Positions 17,826-26,951 of a stretch of DNA of 64,000 bases are shown here, in pieces. Numbering within the stretch: position 1 is the first letter of the stretch; every line of letters starts with the position of its first letter. This DNA is from Bradyrhizobium sp. NFR13 (GTDB lineage: Bacteria > Pseudomonadota > Alphaproteobacteria > Rhizobiales > Xanthobacteraceae), in assembly GCF_900114605.1 (NCBI RefSeq), contig NZ_FOTP01000010.1:124001-188000 (forward strand), written 5' to 3'. Made by a program: the position numbers and the translations under genes. Under the pieces are notes generated by a model. That model saw only the letters and a program-made list of their open reading frames with translations, was not told the origin of the DNA and ran no database searches.

Positions 17826-18955
17826 CCGGTCGGATCATCCAGTTCGGGACCAGTCGCTTCCTTCAGGCCCATGTCGGTGTTTTCGTCCACGAGGCACGTG
17901 TTTCCGGCCAAGACGTCGGGCCGATTGCCGTTGTTCAAGCATCAAATTCTACCGGTCGCGCCGGACGCGTTCAGGCATTTGGCCGGCCCGAAGGCTATCC
18001 CGTCCTGATCCGCGGTATCGAAAATGGCGTCAAGATCGACCGGCGCATCGACGTTCTGAGCGTGGACCGTGGATTCTCCGCAGCGCGCGATTGGCGGGAA
18101 TTGTCTGGCTGTTTCGTCGCGGAAGCGGATGTCGTCGTCTCCAATATGGGCGATACCGGTTACGAGGTTGCAGACAGCGACCGCGGATCGGCTTTGCTAT
18201 CCGGCGACGTGCCACAATCCTTTCCGGGCAAGCTGACAGCTTTGCTCCACCGGCGCTGGCGGGACGGCGCCCGCCCGTTGACCGTGCTGCCTTGCGAACT
18301 GGTTCACCGCAACGGCCGCATCCTCGAAGAGAGAGTGCTGGCGTTGGCAAGCGAGGCCGGCGCACCGTCAGCTTTCGTCGAATGGATTGCGAAAGAGATC
18401 ATCTTCGCCGAAACGCTGGTCGATCGCATCGTGTCGGAGCCGATCGAGCCTATCGGCGCGGTCGCTGAGCCCTATGCGCTGTGGGCGATCAAGCGCGCCC
18501 CTGGCCTTTCAGCGCCGTGCATCCACCCCGCCATCGTTCTGGCCGACGAACTCGAACCGTTCGAGCGACTCAAGCTGCACATTCTCAATCTCGGCCATAC
18601 CGTGCTTGCCGACATCTGGCTGTCCGAGAGCCGCGCTCCGAACGAGACCGTGCGAGAAATTCTTGCGAACGCCTCCATCGCTGAACGGCTTGATCATATC
18701 CTGCAGCGCGAAGTGCTGCCAGGCTTCGCCGTTCATGGCATGGAAGCGGAAGCGCGCGGGTACATTGTGACGACGCTCGACCGTTTTCGAAATCCGTTCC
18801 TTGATCACCGGATTTCCGATATCGCACAGAACCACGTCATGAAGATCGACCGGCGTATTCTTGCATTCCTCAAATGGATCGCCGAGCGCGGGCACGCGCC
18901 TGCAACTCCCAAGCTCGATGCGTTCAAAGCGCGACAATCGGCGCTTCAAGCCTGA
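17822..18955 (+). CDS. uxaB: Mannitol-dehydrogenase-family oxidoreductase, probable tagaturonate reductase
   Basis: A 377-residue polyol/hexonate dehydrogenase. The family N-terminus IIQFGTSRFLQAHVGVFVHE begins within five codons of the chosen GTG (17822). The catalytic Lys-Asn-His signature is visible as KLHILNLGH (K-x4-N-x2-H), as in Pseudomonas mannitol 2-dehydrogenase. In this operon the expected reaction is NADH-dependent reduction of D-tagaturonate to D-altronate. D-mannonate oxidoreductase is the alternative. It is shorter than E. coli UxaB (483) because C-terminal segments are missing. No ATG exists at the homologous start. The frame is open upstream but has no family resemblance. It begins a long divergent operon. 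Confidence 0.75.
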   Translation: MTGRIIQFGTSRFLQAHVGVFVHEARVSGQDVGPIAVVQASNSTGRAGRVQAFGRPEGYPVLIRGIENGVKIDRRIDVLSVDRGFSAARDWRELSGCFVAEADVVVSNMGDTGYEVADSDRGSALLSGDVPQSFPGKLTALLHRRWRDGARPLTVLPCELVHRNGRILEERVLALASEAGAPSAFVEWIAKEIIFAETLVDRIVSEPIEPIGAVAEPYALWAIKRAPGLSAPCIHPAIVLADELEPFERLKLHILNLGHTVLADIWLSESRAPNETVREILANASIAERLDHILQREVLPGFAVHGMEAEARGYIVTTLDRFRNPFLDHRISDIAQNHVMKIDRRILAFLKWIAERGHAPATPKLDAFKARQSALQA

Positions 18956-18972
18956 GATGAAATAGAACCGGC

Positions 18973-19656
18973 ATGACCTATCATTTCGATTTTTCGGCGT
19001 TGCTGCCGTATTGGCCAGAATTCGCCCGTGGCATCTGGCTGACCTTGCAGTTGTCCGCCATCTCGACGGTGTTGGGTTTCGTTCTCGGCACGCTCTGCGC
19101 CATTGGTCGTGCCGATGGTTCGCGCTGGGTCAAGTGGCTTGTCGCCATCTACGTCGAGGCGATCCGCAACACCCCACTGCTGGTACAGGTCTTCATCATC
19201 TATTTCGGTATCGCGACCCTCGGCTTACATGTCTCAGCCAACTTGGCCGCGGTCATCGCCCTGGTCATCAATGTCGGGGCCTATACCTGCGAGATCGTGC
19301 GTGCAGGTATCGAATCCGTCCACAAATCGCAGATCGAAGCCGCCGAATGCCTGGGGCTGTCCCGCGTCCAGACATACTGGCATGTGGTGTTACGTCCGGC
19401 GATCGAGCGCGTCTATCCGGCGGTTACCAGCCAATACGTCCTCTTGATGCTGGCATCCTCCATCACGTCGCAGATCTCGGCCGAGGAACTGACCGCCGTC
19501 GCCAACCGGATCCAGTCCGATACGTTCCGCGCCTTCGAAACCTACATCGTCACCGGCGTTCTGTACCTGCTGCTGTCGCTCGTCGTCCGTATCTGTCTGT
19601 GGCTGTTCGGATTGGCTATCTTCGTTCGTCGGCGCAAGCTCGGCACGGCGATCTAG
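18973..19656 (+). CDS. ABC transporter permease, polar-amino-acid (HisM/Q) family
   Basis: The 227-residue inner-membrane permease has the N-terminal HisMQ signature (ARGIWLTLQLSAISTVLGFV), the AIYVEAIRNTPLLVQVFIIYF phrase split over helices, and the EAA loop EAAECLGLSRVQTYWHVVLR that docks on the ATPase. It forms a heterodimer with the next permease. Although the family is named for polar amino acids, its place in a hexonate operon suggests a sugar acid as substrate. It is 17 bp downstream of the dehydrogenase. Confidence 0.88.
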   Translation: MTYHFDFSALLPYWPEFARGIWLTLQLSAISTVLGFVLGTLCAIGRADGSRWVKWLVAIYVEAIRNTPLLVQVFIIYFGIATLGLHVSANLAAVIALVINVGAYTCEIVRAGIESVHKSQIEAAECLGLSRVQTYWHVVLRPAIERVYPAVTSQYVLLMLASSITSQISAEELTAVANRIQSDTFRAFETYIVTGVLYLLLSLVVRICLWLFGLAIFVRRRKLGTAI

Positions 19657-19665
19657 GAAAAGTCC

Positions 19666-20319
19666 ATGCCGACATTCAGCCTCGTTCATCTCGAATTCCT
19701 TCTCACTGCCGCGCAGTGGACGATCGGCCTGTCGATCGCAGCCTTTGTCGGCGGCGGCCTGGTCGGGTTCGTGGTCGCGCTTGCGCGCATCTCCGACCTG
19801 CGTGTGTTGCGAATTGCCGCGACAGTCTACATTCAGCTCGTTCAGGGGACGCCGCTGCTCATTTTGCTGTTCGCCATCTATTTCGGCATCGCGCTGCTCG
19901 GTTACACCAATCTGCCTCCGCTCATTGCGGCCAGCGCGGGCCTCATCATTTACTCCTCGGGATTTCTTGCCGAGATCTGGCGCGGCTGCATCGATTCCGT
20001 TCCGAAGACGCAATGGCAGGCGGCGGAGTGCCTCGCGCTCACGCGATGGCAGCGCATGGTGAAAGTCATCCTGCCCCAGGCAGCGCGCATCGCCACCGCC
20101 CCCACCGTCGGCTTCCTGGTACAGATCGTCAAAAATACGTCGCTGGCGTCTGTGGTCGGCTTTGTCGAATTGGCCCAGGCCGGAAAGCTCATCAACAATT
20201 CGATCTACGAGCCGTTCACGGTCTTCATGATCGTCGCGCTCATTTATTTCGCGATCTGTTTCCCGCTCTCGACCTGGAGCCGGAGCCTGGAAAGGAAGCT
20301 CAATGTCGGCCGTCGTTAG
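19666..20319 (+). CDS. ABC transporter permease, polar-amino-acid (HisM/Q) family
   Basis: This 217-residue permease pairs with the preceding one. It has about five hydrophobic helices, the typical YIQLVQGTPLLILLFAIYFG and an EAA loop (AAECLALTRWQRMVKVILPQ). The gene starts 9 bp after its partner and its 3' end overlaps the ATPase gene by 17 bp, which implies coupled translation. Its helices are otherwise unremarkable; the substrate is inferred only from the operon. Confidence 0.88.
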   Translation: MPTFSLVHLEFLLTAAQWTIGLSIAAFVGGGLVGFVVALARISDLRVLRIAATVYIQLVQGTPLLILLFAIYFGIALLGYTNLPPLIAASAGLIIYSSGFLAEIWRGCIDSVPKTQWQAAECLALTRWQRMVKVILPQAARIATAPTVGFLVQIVKNTSLASVVGFVELAQAGKLINNSIYEPFTVFMIVALIYFAICFPLSTWSRSLERKLNVGRR

Positions 20320-21055
20320 TCTTTCAAACGTCCATAAGCAGTTCGGTTCGCTCAAGGTCCTCGACGGCGTATCGTTCGAGGTGGGACGTGGCGAAGTCGC
20401 TGCCATCATCGGTCAATCCGGCTCCGGCAAGTCGACCGTCCTGCGATGCATCAATGCGCTTGAAACGATCCAGCAAGGGACAATCGATGTGTGCGGCCAC
20501 GCATTACACGATGCGAGCCTCAATCGCCGCGCCTTGCATCTCGACGTCGGCATCGTGTTCCAGAGCTACAACCTGTTTCCGCACCTGACCGTCGAACAGA
20601 ACATCATGCTGGCGCCCGTCAGCGTGAAGTCGATCCCCAAGAAGCAGGCCCGTGAACTCGCCCGCGAGGTGTTGACCCGCGTCGGGATGGAGGCAAAGGC
20701 GGAGAATTACCCCGAGCAACTGTCGGGCGGTCAACAGCAGCGGGTCGCGATCGCCCGCTCGCTCGCGATGAGTCCGAAGCTGATGCTGTTCGATGAAGTG
20801 ACGTCGGCGCTCGACCCGCAGCTGACCGGCGAAGTGCTGAGAGTCATGGAAGATCTCGCGCGCGGCGGCATGACCATGATCCTCGTCACGCATGAGATGG
20901 CGTTTGCGCGAAAGGTCGCATCCAAGGTCATCTATATGCATCAGGGCAAGGTCTGGGAAACCGGATCCGGCGACATGCTCGATCAGCCAAAGACAGCCGA
21001 GCTCCGCAATTTTGTTGGAGGCGTCTCCCACGATCGCGCCGAGGCGTCCGTCTAG
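20303..21055 (+). CDS. ABC transporter ATP-binding protein (GlnQ/HisP type)
   Basis: The 250-residue ATPase has Walker A GQSGSGKST (about 38-46), Q-loop in VGIVFQSYNLFPHLTV, signature LSGGQQQRVAIARSLA, Walker B LMLFDEVTSALDP, and the switch His in LVTHEMAFARKV. Sequence style is that of the GlnQ group. It energises the two permeases encoded just upstream. The D-loop reads SALDPQ, and the Walker B carries the usual catalytic Glu. Confidence 0.92.
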   Translation: MSAVVSLSNVHKQFGSLKVLDGVSFEVGRGEVAAIIGQSGSGKSTVLRCINALETIQQGTIDVCGHALHDASLNRRALHLDVGIVFQSYNLFPHLTVEQNIMLAPVSVKSIPKKQARELAREVLTRVGMEAKAENYPEQLSGGQQQRVAIARSLAMSPKLMLFDEVTSALDPQLTGEVLRVMEDLARGGMTMILVTHEMAFARKVASKVIYMHQGKVWETGSGDMLDQPKTAELRNFVGGVSHDRAEASV

Positions 21056-21099
21056 GCGGACGTCAAAACCAGGTTTCAATTCAAAAAGGGACGAAACAC

Positions 21100-21900
21100 A
21101 TGATCAGAAGGCATTTTCTCGCAGGTGCAGCCGGGCTCGTCGTTGCCATGGGCCTGCTCACCCACTCCTCCGTTTCAGCTCGTGCCGATACGCTCGACGA
21201 TATCAAGAAGCGTGGCAAAATTATCGTGGCGCTTGATCTCGGTTCGCCGCCGTTCGGCATGTTCGACGCCAAGATGCAGCCGACCGGCTCGGACGTCGAA
21301 AGCGCCAAGCTGCTGGCCGCCGACCTCGGGCTACCGCTTGAGATCGTTCAGGTGACCAGCCCCAACCGCGTGCCGTTTTTGCTGACTGGCAAAGCCGACC
21401 TCGTCATGGCGTCATTCAGCGTCAACGAGGAGCGCAAGAAAGTCATCGACTTCTCCATCCCCTACGGCGTGATCCAGGTCGTGATCGCTGCACCCAAAAA
21501 GATCGAGATCAAGGACATCGCCAGTCTGTCAGGCATGCGGCTCGGCACGACGCGCGGCTCCACCAACGACAAGGAAGCGACGGATCAGGCCAAGGGCGCA
21601 GACATCGTGCGCTACGAGGATGACGCCACGCTGAACACGGCGCTGATTTCCGGACAGGTGAAGGTCATGGCTTCGTCCGCGCAAGTGATGGCGACGGCGA
21701 ATGAGCGACTGAAGAACGACCCGCTCGAAATCAAGCTTGTGCTCAAGACCAATCCTTATGCGATCGGCATCCGCAAGGGCGATGACGCCCTGCGTCAGGT
21801 CTTGAACGATTGGGTCGAGAAGAACCTCGCCAACGGCAAACTCCGTGCGATCTACGCCAAGTATAACGGCGTCGAGCTGCCCACAGAGATGCCGAAGTAA
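21100..21900 (+). CDS. Periplasmic solute-binding protein, family 3
   Basis: The 266-residue protein has a Sec signal (MIRRHFLAGAAGLVVAMGLL, cleaved near ARA-D) and the SBP_bac_3 fold: TLDDIKKRGKIIVALDLGSP, GLPLEIVQVTSPNRVPFLLT and GKADLVMASFSVNEERKKVI. It should deliver the substrate to the two permeases. In amino-acid binders an Arg and an Asp hold the alpha-amino-acid group; I cannot tell from sequence alone whether those are kept. The operon points to a hexonate. The long 5' spacing (44 bp) and good GGGAC ribosome binding site may raise its expression over the membrane parts. Confidence 0.88.
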   Translation: MIRRHFLAGAAGLVVAMGLLTHSSVSARADTLDDIKKRGKIIVALDLGSPPFGMFDAKMQPTGSDVESAKLLAADLGLPLEIVQVTSPNRVPFLLTGKADLVMASFSVNEERKKVIDFSIPYGVIQVVIAAPKKIEIKDIASLSGMRLGTTRGSTNDKEATDQAKGADIVRYEDDATLNTALISGQVKVMASSAQVMATANERLKNDPLEIKLVLKTNPYAIGIRKGDDALRQVLNDWVEKNLANGKLRAIYAKYNGVELPTEMPK

Positions 21901-21963
21901 CTTTCCCTTGCGGCCCGGGCTTGCACCGGGCCGCGCTTTATCTCGATGAGAAAGACCTAGCGA

Positions 21964-22974
21964 ATGAAAGCCTTGATCTGCGACGAGCCGGGCCGGTTGT
22001 CCCTCGTGGAGCGCCCAATTCCCGTTCCGGGAGACGGCGAGGTTCTCGTGCGAATCCGCCGGGTTGGCATCTGCGGCACCGACTTCCACATCTTCCAGGG
22101 CAAGCATCCCTTCCTGCAATATCCCCGCGTCATGGGCCACGAGCTGTCGGGTACGGTCGAGAGCGCTCCCGCCGGAAGCGGCCTGGCCCACGGGCAGAAT
22201 GTCTACATCGTGCCCTATCTGTCCTGCGGCAAGTGCATCGGCTGTCGGCACGGCTTTACAAATGCGTGCCAGAACATCGCGGTACTTGGCGTGCATCGCG
22301 ACGGCGGCATGGCGGAATTTCTGGCGGTTCCAGCCAGCAATGTGATCCCCGCCGGCAACGCTTCGCTCGACGATGCGGCAATGATCGAGTTCCTGGCGAT
22401 CGGTGCGCATGGTGTGAAGCGCGGCGGCATCTCGGCGCAGGATCGCGTCCTCGTCGTCGGTTCAGGTCCTATCGGCATGTCGGCGATTATCTTCGCCAAA
22501 GCACGTGGCGCGGACCTCACCGTGATGGATACGCGTGAAAATCGTTTGGCTTTTGCTCGCGATTCACTCGGTGCCGATCACCTTTTGATCGCCAATGCCG
22601 ACGCAGAGGCCGAGGCAAAGAAACTGACGGACGGCGACTTCTTCGACGTCGTCGTCGACGCGACCGGAAATGCCGACGCCATGCAGCGCGGCTTCGGCTT
22701 TATCGCCCATGGCGGACGCTATGTCCTGGTCAGCGTCGTCCCCACCGAGATCACGTTCTCGGATCCCGAGTTTCACAAGCGGGAAACCACGCTGTTCGCC
22801 AGCCGCAACGCCCAGCCGGACGATTTCGCCGAAGTGGTTCGCCAGATGGATGCGGGCAAAGTCCCGACCCGGGCGCTCAACACCCATCGTGGTCCCCTGT
22901 CGGATGGCGCATCGTTGTTCAAGGACTGGCTGCGTCCGGAAGCCGGTGTCATAAAGGCCATACTCGAAGTGTAA
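21964..22974 (+). CDS. lgoD: Zinc-dependent alcohol dehydrogenase, probable L-galactonate 5-dehydrogenase
   Basis: A 336-residue medium-chain dehydrogenase. Catalytic zinc ligands are seen in VGICGTDFHI (Cys37) and MGHELSG, and the structural zinc Cys cluster as CGKCIGCRHGFTNAC. The NAD-binding motif is VVGSGPIGMSAI. Phrases such as QYPRVMGHEL, GVHRDGGMAEFL and FSDPEFHKRETTLFASRNAQ resemble E. coli LgoD (YjjN) as I remember it. LgoD oxidises L-galactonate to D-tagaturonate, exactly the substrate needed by the uxaB-like enzyme in the same operon. L-gulonate or another hexonate remains possible. Confidence 0.75.
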   Translation: MKALICDEPGRLSLVERPIPVPGDGEVLVRIRRVGICGTDFHIFQGKHPFLQYPRVMGHELSGTVESAPAGSGLAHGQNVYIVPYLSCGKCIGCRHGFTNACQNIAVLGVHRDGGMAEFLAVPASNVIPAGNASLDDAAMIEFLAIGAHGVKRGGISAQDRVLVVGSGPIGMSAIIFAKARGADLTVMDTRENRLAFARDSLGADHLLIANADAEAEAKKLTDGDFFDVVVDATGNADAMQRGFGFIAHGGRYVLVSVVPTEITFSDPEFHKRETTLFASRNAQPDDFAEVVRQMDAGKVPTRALNTHRGPLSDGASLFKDWLRPEAGVIKAILEV

Positions 22975-23002
22975 CTCGTCGCTTTCAGTCTGGGATTGAT
23001 CC

Positions 23003-23926
23003 ATGCCGGATAAGTCGAAAATTGCCTGCATCGGCGAGTGCATGATGGAGCTGACGCAGCCGCTACCCGGCCATCATACGCTCGGCTATGGCGGAGATAC
23101 GCTCAACACCGCGATCTACTGCGCGCGACTTGGATTGGCCGTCGATTATGTGTCCGCGCTCGGCGATGATCCATGGAGTGATCAGATGATCGCCGGATGG
23201 CAAGCCGAGGGGATCGGCACCCATCGTGTCGTCCGAGTGCCAGGAAAACTGCCCGGCCTTTACATCATAGAGACAGGCACTAATGGAGAGCGTCGCTTTT
23301 ACTACTGGCGGGAAAATTCAGCGGCGCGTCTCCTGTTGTCGCTGCCCGAAACGCCCGCCATTCTCGAGGGGCTGTTGACGTATGACCTCGTCTATCTCTC
23401 GGGCATCACGCTGTCGCTTTATGACGAGGCCGGACGCAAGCTGCTGATGCAATCGCTCGATCGTCTTCGCAAGGCGGGCGGCCGGGTCGCATTCGATGCC
23501 AATTTCAGACCCCGGGGCTGGCCTGATCGCGCGGCTGCGCAGCGCGCCTATCATGATGTCTTCGAGGTCGCGGACATTATCCTGGCATCTGTCGAAGACC
23601 TCGACATGTTGTTCGGCGAGTCCGAGGCCAAGGACGTCGTGACGCGCCTTCGCGTTCCCGAGCTCGTTCTCAAACTGGTCGAACCATCATGTCGCGTGCG
23701 CGCGCCGGGCATTGACCAGATCATCCCGGCGACGCCGATCGACCGCGTGGTCGATACCACAGCCGCAGGCGACAGCTTCTCGGCGGCATATCTTGCAGCG
23801 CGCCTTGGCGGTGCCGGCCCCGTCGAGGCCGCGAAAGCGGGCCATCGTCTTGCCGGCACCGTCGTGCGCTATCCCGGTGCTATCATTCCCCGATCGGCTA
23901 TGCCGGACGGCGTGGCCCGTAACTGA
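23003..23926 (+). CDS. kdgK: 2-keto-3-deoxygluconate kinase (PfkB family)
   Basis: The 307-residue ribokinase-fold enzyme phosphorylates KDG to KDPG. Signs are the N-terminal IACIGECMMELTQ, the GGDTLNTAIYCARLG substrate loop, ERRFYYWRENSAARLLL typical of KdgK, and the C-terminal catalytic motif DTTAAGDSFSAAYLA, where the base Asp follows A-A-G. The usual G-A-G-D reads A-A-G-D, a common variant. It lies between the LgoD-like gene and eda, 28 and 20 bp apart, and completes the lower hexonate route. Confidence 0.88.
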   Translation: MPDKSKIACIGECMMELTQPLPGHHTLGYGGDTLNTAIYCARLGLAVDYVSALGDDPWSDQMIAGWQAEGIGTHRVVRVPGKLPGLYIIETGTNGERRFYYWRENSAARLLLSLPETPAILEGLLTYDLVYLSGITLSLYDEAGRKLLMQSLDRLRKAGGRVAFDANFRPRGWPDRAAAQRAYHDVFEVADIILASVEDLDMLFGESEAKDVVTRLRVPELVLKLVEPSCRVRAPGIDQIIPATPIDRVVDTTAAGDSFSAAYLAARLGGAGPVEAAKAGHRLAGTVVRYPGAIIPRSAMPDGVARN

Positions 23927-23946
23927 ACCAACTGGCGAGAAAGCTC

Positions 23947-24606
23947 ATGACCGATCATTCGACGTCTGTCTCCCGGCAGGAAGCGCTTGTCCGAATTCTC
24001 GGCGCGGCGAGAGTAGTCCCTGTGATCACCATCGATCGCGTCGAGGATGCCGTGCCACTGGCGCGCTCGCTCGTCTCCGGCGGAATCCGCGTGCTCGAAA
24101 TCACGCTGCGGACATCTGCCGCGCTCGAGGCAGCGAAGGCGATCATCGCGGAAGTGCCCGACGCGATCGTCGGACTGGGTACCGTGCTCGATGGCACCGA
24201 CCTTGAACGAGCCGCGTCTATCGACGCGAAGTTTGCCCTCAGCCCCGGGGCTACACCTGAACTGCTTCAGGCGGCTTCGCGAAGCCATATTCCTTTCATC
24301 CCGGGAATCGCGACGGCGTCCGAATTGATGGCGGCATTGGCACATGGTTTTGAGATCGTAAAGTTCTTCCCGGCACAACAGGCGGGCGGAATACCGGCAT
24401 TGCGCGCGCTAGGTGGACCGTTTCCGCATGCCCGCTTCTGTCCGACCGGCGGCATCAGTGCCGCCAATGCCAGCGAGTGGCTGTCCGAACGCAATGTTAT
24501 CGCGGTCGGCGGATCGTGGCTCTGCCCTGTGCCGGATATCAGAGCGGGCAATTGGGACAGCATTACCGCGCAAGCTCGCCAGGCAATGGACACCCTGGCT
24601 CCTTGA
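23947..24606 (+). CDS. eda: KDPG aldolase
   Basis: The 219-residue class I aldolase cleaves 2-keto-3-deoxy-6-phosphogluconate to pyruvate and glyceraldehyde-3-phosphate. The catalytic Glu is in GGIRVLEITLRT (about 45-50), and the Schiff-base Lys in FEIVKFFPAQQAGG (near 140). The glycine-rich phosphate site is CPTGGISAANASEW. It is the last gene of the operon; 38 bp later the convergent TonB receptor ends. No intrinsic terminator with a T-run was seen between them. Confidence 0.93.
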   Translation: MTDHSTSVSRQEALVRILGAARVVPVITIDRVEDAVPLARSLVSGGIRVLEITLRTSAALEAAKAIIAEVPDAIVGLGTVLDGTDLERAASIDAKFALSPGATPELLQAASRSHIPFIPGIATASELMAALAHGFEIVKFFPAQQAGGIPALRALGGPFPHARFCPTGGISAANASEWLSERNVIAVGGSWLCPVPDIRAGNWDSITAQARQAMDTLAP

Positions 24607-24644
24607 AGGAAGCGAGCATCGTCTCTGAGGACAAAATCCAGCGA

Positions 24645-26951
24645 TTACATGTCCACGGTCATCGACAGGAGATATGTACGCGGTGCTCCCAGGAAGAACG
24701 TTCCGAATGAGGCCACGCTGGACCAGTAGCTCTCGCCGGTCACATTCTGAACGTTCGCGCGGAAAACCGTCTTCCTGCCGTTGATCGCCGTGGTGTAACG
24801 GGTACCGAGATCGAGCCGCGTCCAGTCCGGGATCGGCTGCTTGTTCGCCGTATCGACGAATTGCTTGCCCGTGTAGATGACTGCCCCGTTCAAAGTGAGC
24901 CCCCTCACCCACGGGAGATCCCACTCAGCTCCAACATTGGCCTGTATGTTCGGAACGCCGATTGGCGTTTTGCCCACATTCGCCGCGACGGCGGTCTTCG
25001 TCAGGGTACCATCCAGCAGCGACAAGCCTCCGAGGACACGGATATCGGTCATGAGTTCGCCGTAGACGTTGAACTCGAGCCCACGGACTTGCTGTTCGGC
25101 GGTCGCCGCGAAGCGCCCGGCGGACAGCTCGCCGCTCGCCTTCGATATCTCGAAGGCACTGAAGGTGGTGGCGAACCGGCCGAAGTCCACCTTGATGCCG
25201 GCCTCGTACTGCTTGGCAATGTAGGGCTGGAGTACTTCGCCGAAATTGGAGGCGGTCTGGGGCGCGACGTCGCCTCGGCTCAGACCTTCGATATAGTTTG
25301 CGTATAGAGAGACGTTGTCCCTCGGCCGGACGACGAGACCGACCACTGGAGTAGTCGCGCTCCTGTCGTAGGACGACGTCAGCGTTCCGACATTGGAGAG
25401 ATAGTTGTTCGCCTCGATGCCCTGGCGCCGGACACCCAAAGTCAACAGGATACGCTCATCGAGCACGGACAAGGTGTCAGCAATCGAGAGCCCCGTGAGC
25501 TCACTGTCCGAAAGCCGGGGGCGCTCGCTGATCTCATTCGCGAACTGGGTCGGCGCCACGGTCGGATTATAGATGTTCGACGTGACCAGACTGCCATTGG
25601 TCAGCCGCCGGTACAGCGTGTCATGATAGACCGATGCCTGGAAGGCGACCGCATGGTGGACGACGCCGGTATCGAAGCGGGCGCGGACGCCGCCATCATA
25701 TGTGCTTCGATCGATGCTAAGCCCGAAGAATTGGGGCGTTGCGGTGGTGTCGCCGCTCGTGTTCACGATCGTCGGAAGACTGAAGAATCGCTCGACGTTG
25801 GTCCGAGATCCTCCGACATCGGCGAACAGCGTAACCTGATCGCTGACATCGTATTCGGTCCGCAGCAAGGCCGACTGATCATTGATGTGCGACCATTCCC
25901 AGGACTGCGTCACGTTCAGCCGATCGTCCGGAGCCTTCGACACAGGCAGGCCGGGAGCCATGAGAAAGGGACGTGACGGAGCGTCGAACCGATCGGTCTG
26001 GGCGATGAGATAGAGCCAGGACCTGAATCGTTCGCCCTGATAGTCGAGGGCTAGCGATCCGACACCTGTCGTTTCGGACTGGCGGTCGATGGGCGTATCG
26101 CCGCCACGCAGGCTGCCGTTGACGCGCACGCCCCATTCCTTGCTGTCACCGTAACGCCTCGCAATATCCCAGTGGCCACCGAACTGTGCGGCAGAACCGT
26201 AACCTGCGGTGAAGCGGGTCAAGTCTTCTCCCGCGCGCTTGGGCACGACATTGATGACGCCGCCGACGCCGCCATTGGGCGCGATGCCCGAGAGCGCAGC
26301 TGACGGTCCTTTGAGCACCTCGATACGCTCGACGTATTCCGTGAAGATGCGGTATGTCGGCGCGATCCCGTAAAGGCCCTCGAACGCGAACTCACCGCTG
26401 TTGCCTTCGTTGATCGGGAAGCCGCGAATGTTGAAGGAATCGAGCACGCCGCCCGTCGGATGGGAACTGCGTACGGAAGGATCCAGGATCAAGGCATCTG
26501 CAGCCGTCGCCGCCTGCTGATCCTGGATGAACGTGTCCGTGTAGCTCCCCACATTGAACGGCGACTTCATCGTATCGGTGTTTCCGAGCAGCCCCAGACG
26601 TCCGCCTTGAGCGACCTGGCCGCCCGCAAAGGCGGGCACGACACCCGACTGCGACGGCCCCGATCGCGCCGCGGCCGTTTGGGTTTGCGTCTGCGGGGCG
26701 TCAGACGCTGTGGCGCGCCGTGAAGCTGATCGGACCCCGGCGACATTTCGTTTGGTTGGTGCGCGGCGGACCAACCGCTGCGTCGGAGCATCGACGGTCA
26801 CGGGAGGAAGAGCAGTGGCGCCTTGCGGTGTTTGAGATTGAGCGGGCGCTTCAAAAAACGCCGCGAACGTCACGCTACTCAGTAGTGTCACGCCAAAGCG
26901 AGCCACCGTCCGACCCCCACCTGCAAGTCGCATTCCCAGAAATTCCCTCAT
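24645..26951 (-). CDS. TonB-dependent siderophore receptor
   Basis: An outer-membrane receptor of 768 residues from the ATG at 26951 (MREFLGMRLAGGG). The annotated frame stays open to 27050, but the signal peptide (FGVTLLSSVTFAAFFEAPAQ, cleaved near SQ-T) sits correctly only with this start. The plug domain has VLKGPSAALSGIAPNGGVGG and NVVPKR, and the barrel ends in an aromatic-type terminal strand (YLLSMTVDM). There is no N-terminal STN signalling domain and no FecI/FecR pair nearby, so it is a plain uptake receptor of the FhuA/FhuE/FoxA class, probably for a ferric hydroxamate (weak inference). It is convergent with the hexonate operon and unrelated to it in function. Confidence 0.88.
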   Translation of the reverse strand: MREFLGMRLAGGGRTVARFGVTLLSSVTFAAFFEAPAQSQTPQGATALPPVTVDAPTQRLVRRAPTKRNVAGVRSASRRATASDAPQTQTQTAAARSGPSQSGVVPAFAGGQVAQGGRLGLLGNTDTMKSPFNVGSYTDTFIQDQQAATAADALILDPSVRSSHPTGGVLDSFNIRGFPINEGNSGEFAFEGLYGIAPTYRIFTEYVERIEVLKGPSAALSGIAPNGGVGGVINVVPKRAGEDLTRFTAGYGSAAQFGGHWDIARRYGDSKEWGVRVNGSLRGGDTPIDRQSETTGVGSLALDYQGERFRSWLYLIAQTDRFDAPSRPFLMAPGLPVSKAPDDRLNVTQSWEWSHINDQSALLRTEYDVSDQVTLFADVGGSRTNVERFFSLPTIVNTSGDTTATPQFFGLSIDRSTYDGGVRARFDTGVVHHAVAFQASVYHDTLYRRLTNGSLVTSNIYNPTVAPTQFANEISERPRLSDSELTGLSIADTLSVLDERILLTLGVRRQGIEANNYLSNVGTLTSSYDRSATTPVVGLVVRPRDNVSLYANYIEGLSRGDVAPQTASNFGEVLQPYIAKQYEAGIKVDFGRFATTFSAFEISKASGELSAGRFAATAEQQVRGLEFNVYGELMTDIRVLGGLSLLDGTLTKTAVAANVGKTPIGVPNIQANVGAEWDLPWVRGLTLNGAVIYTGKQFVDTANKQPIPDWTRLDLGTRYTTAINGRKTVFRANVQNVTGESYWSSVASFGTFFLGAPRTYLLSMTVDM

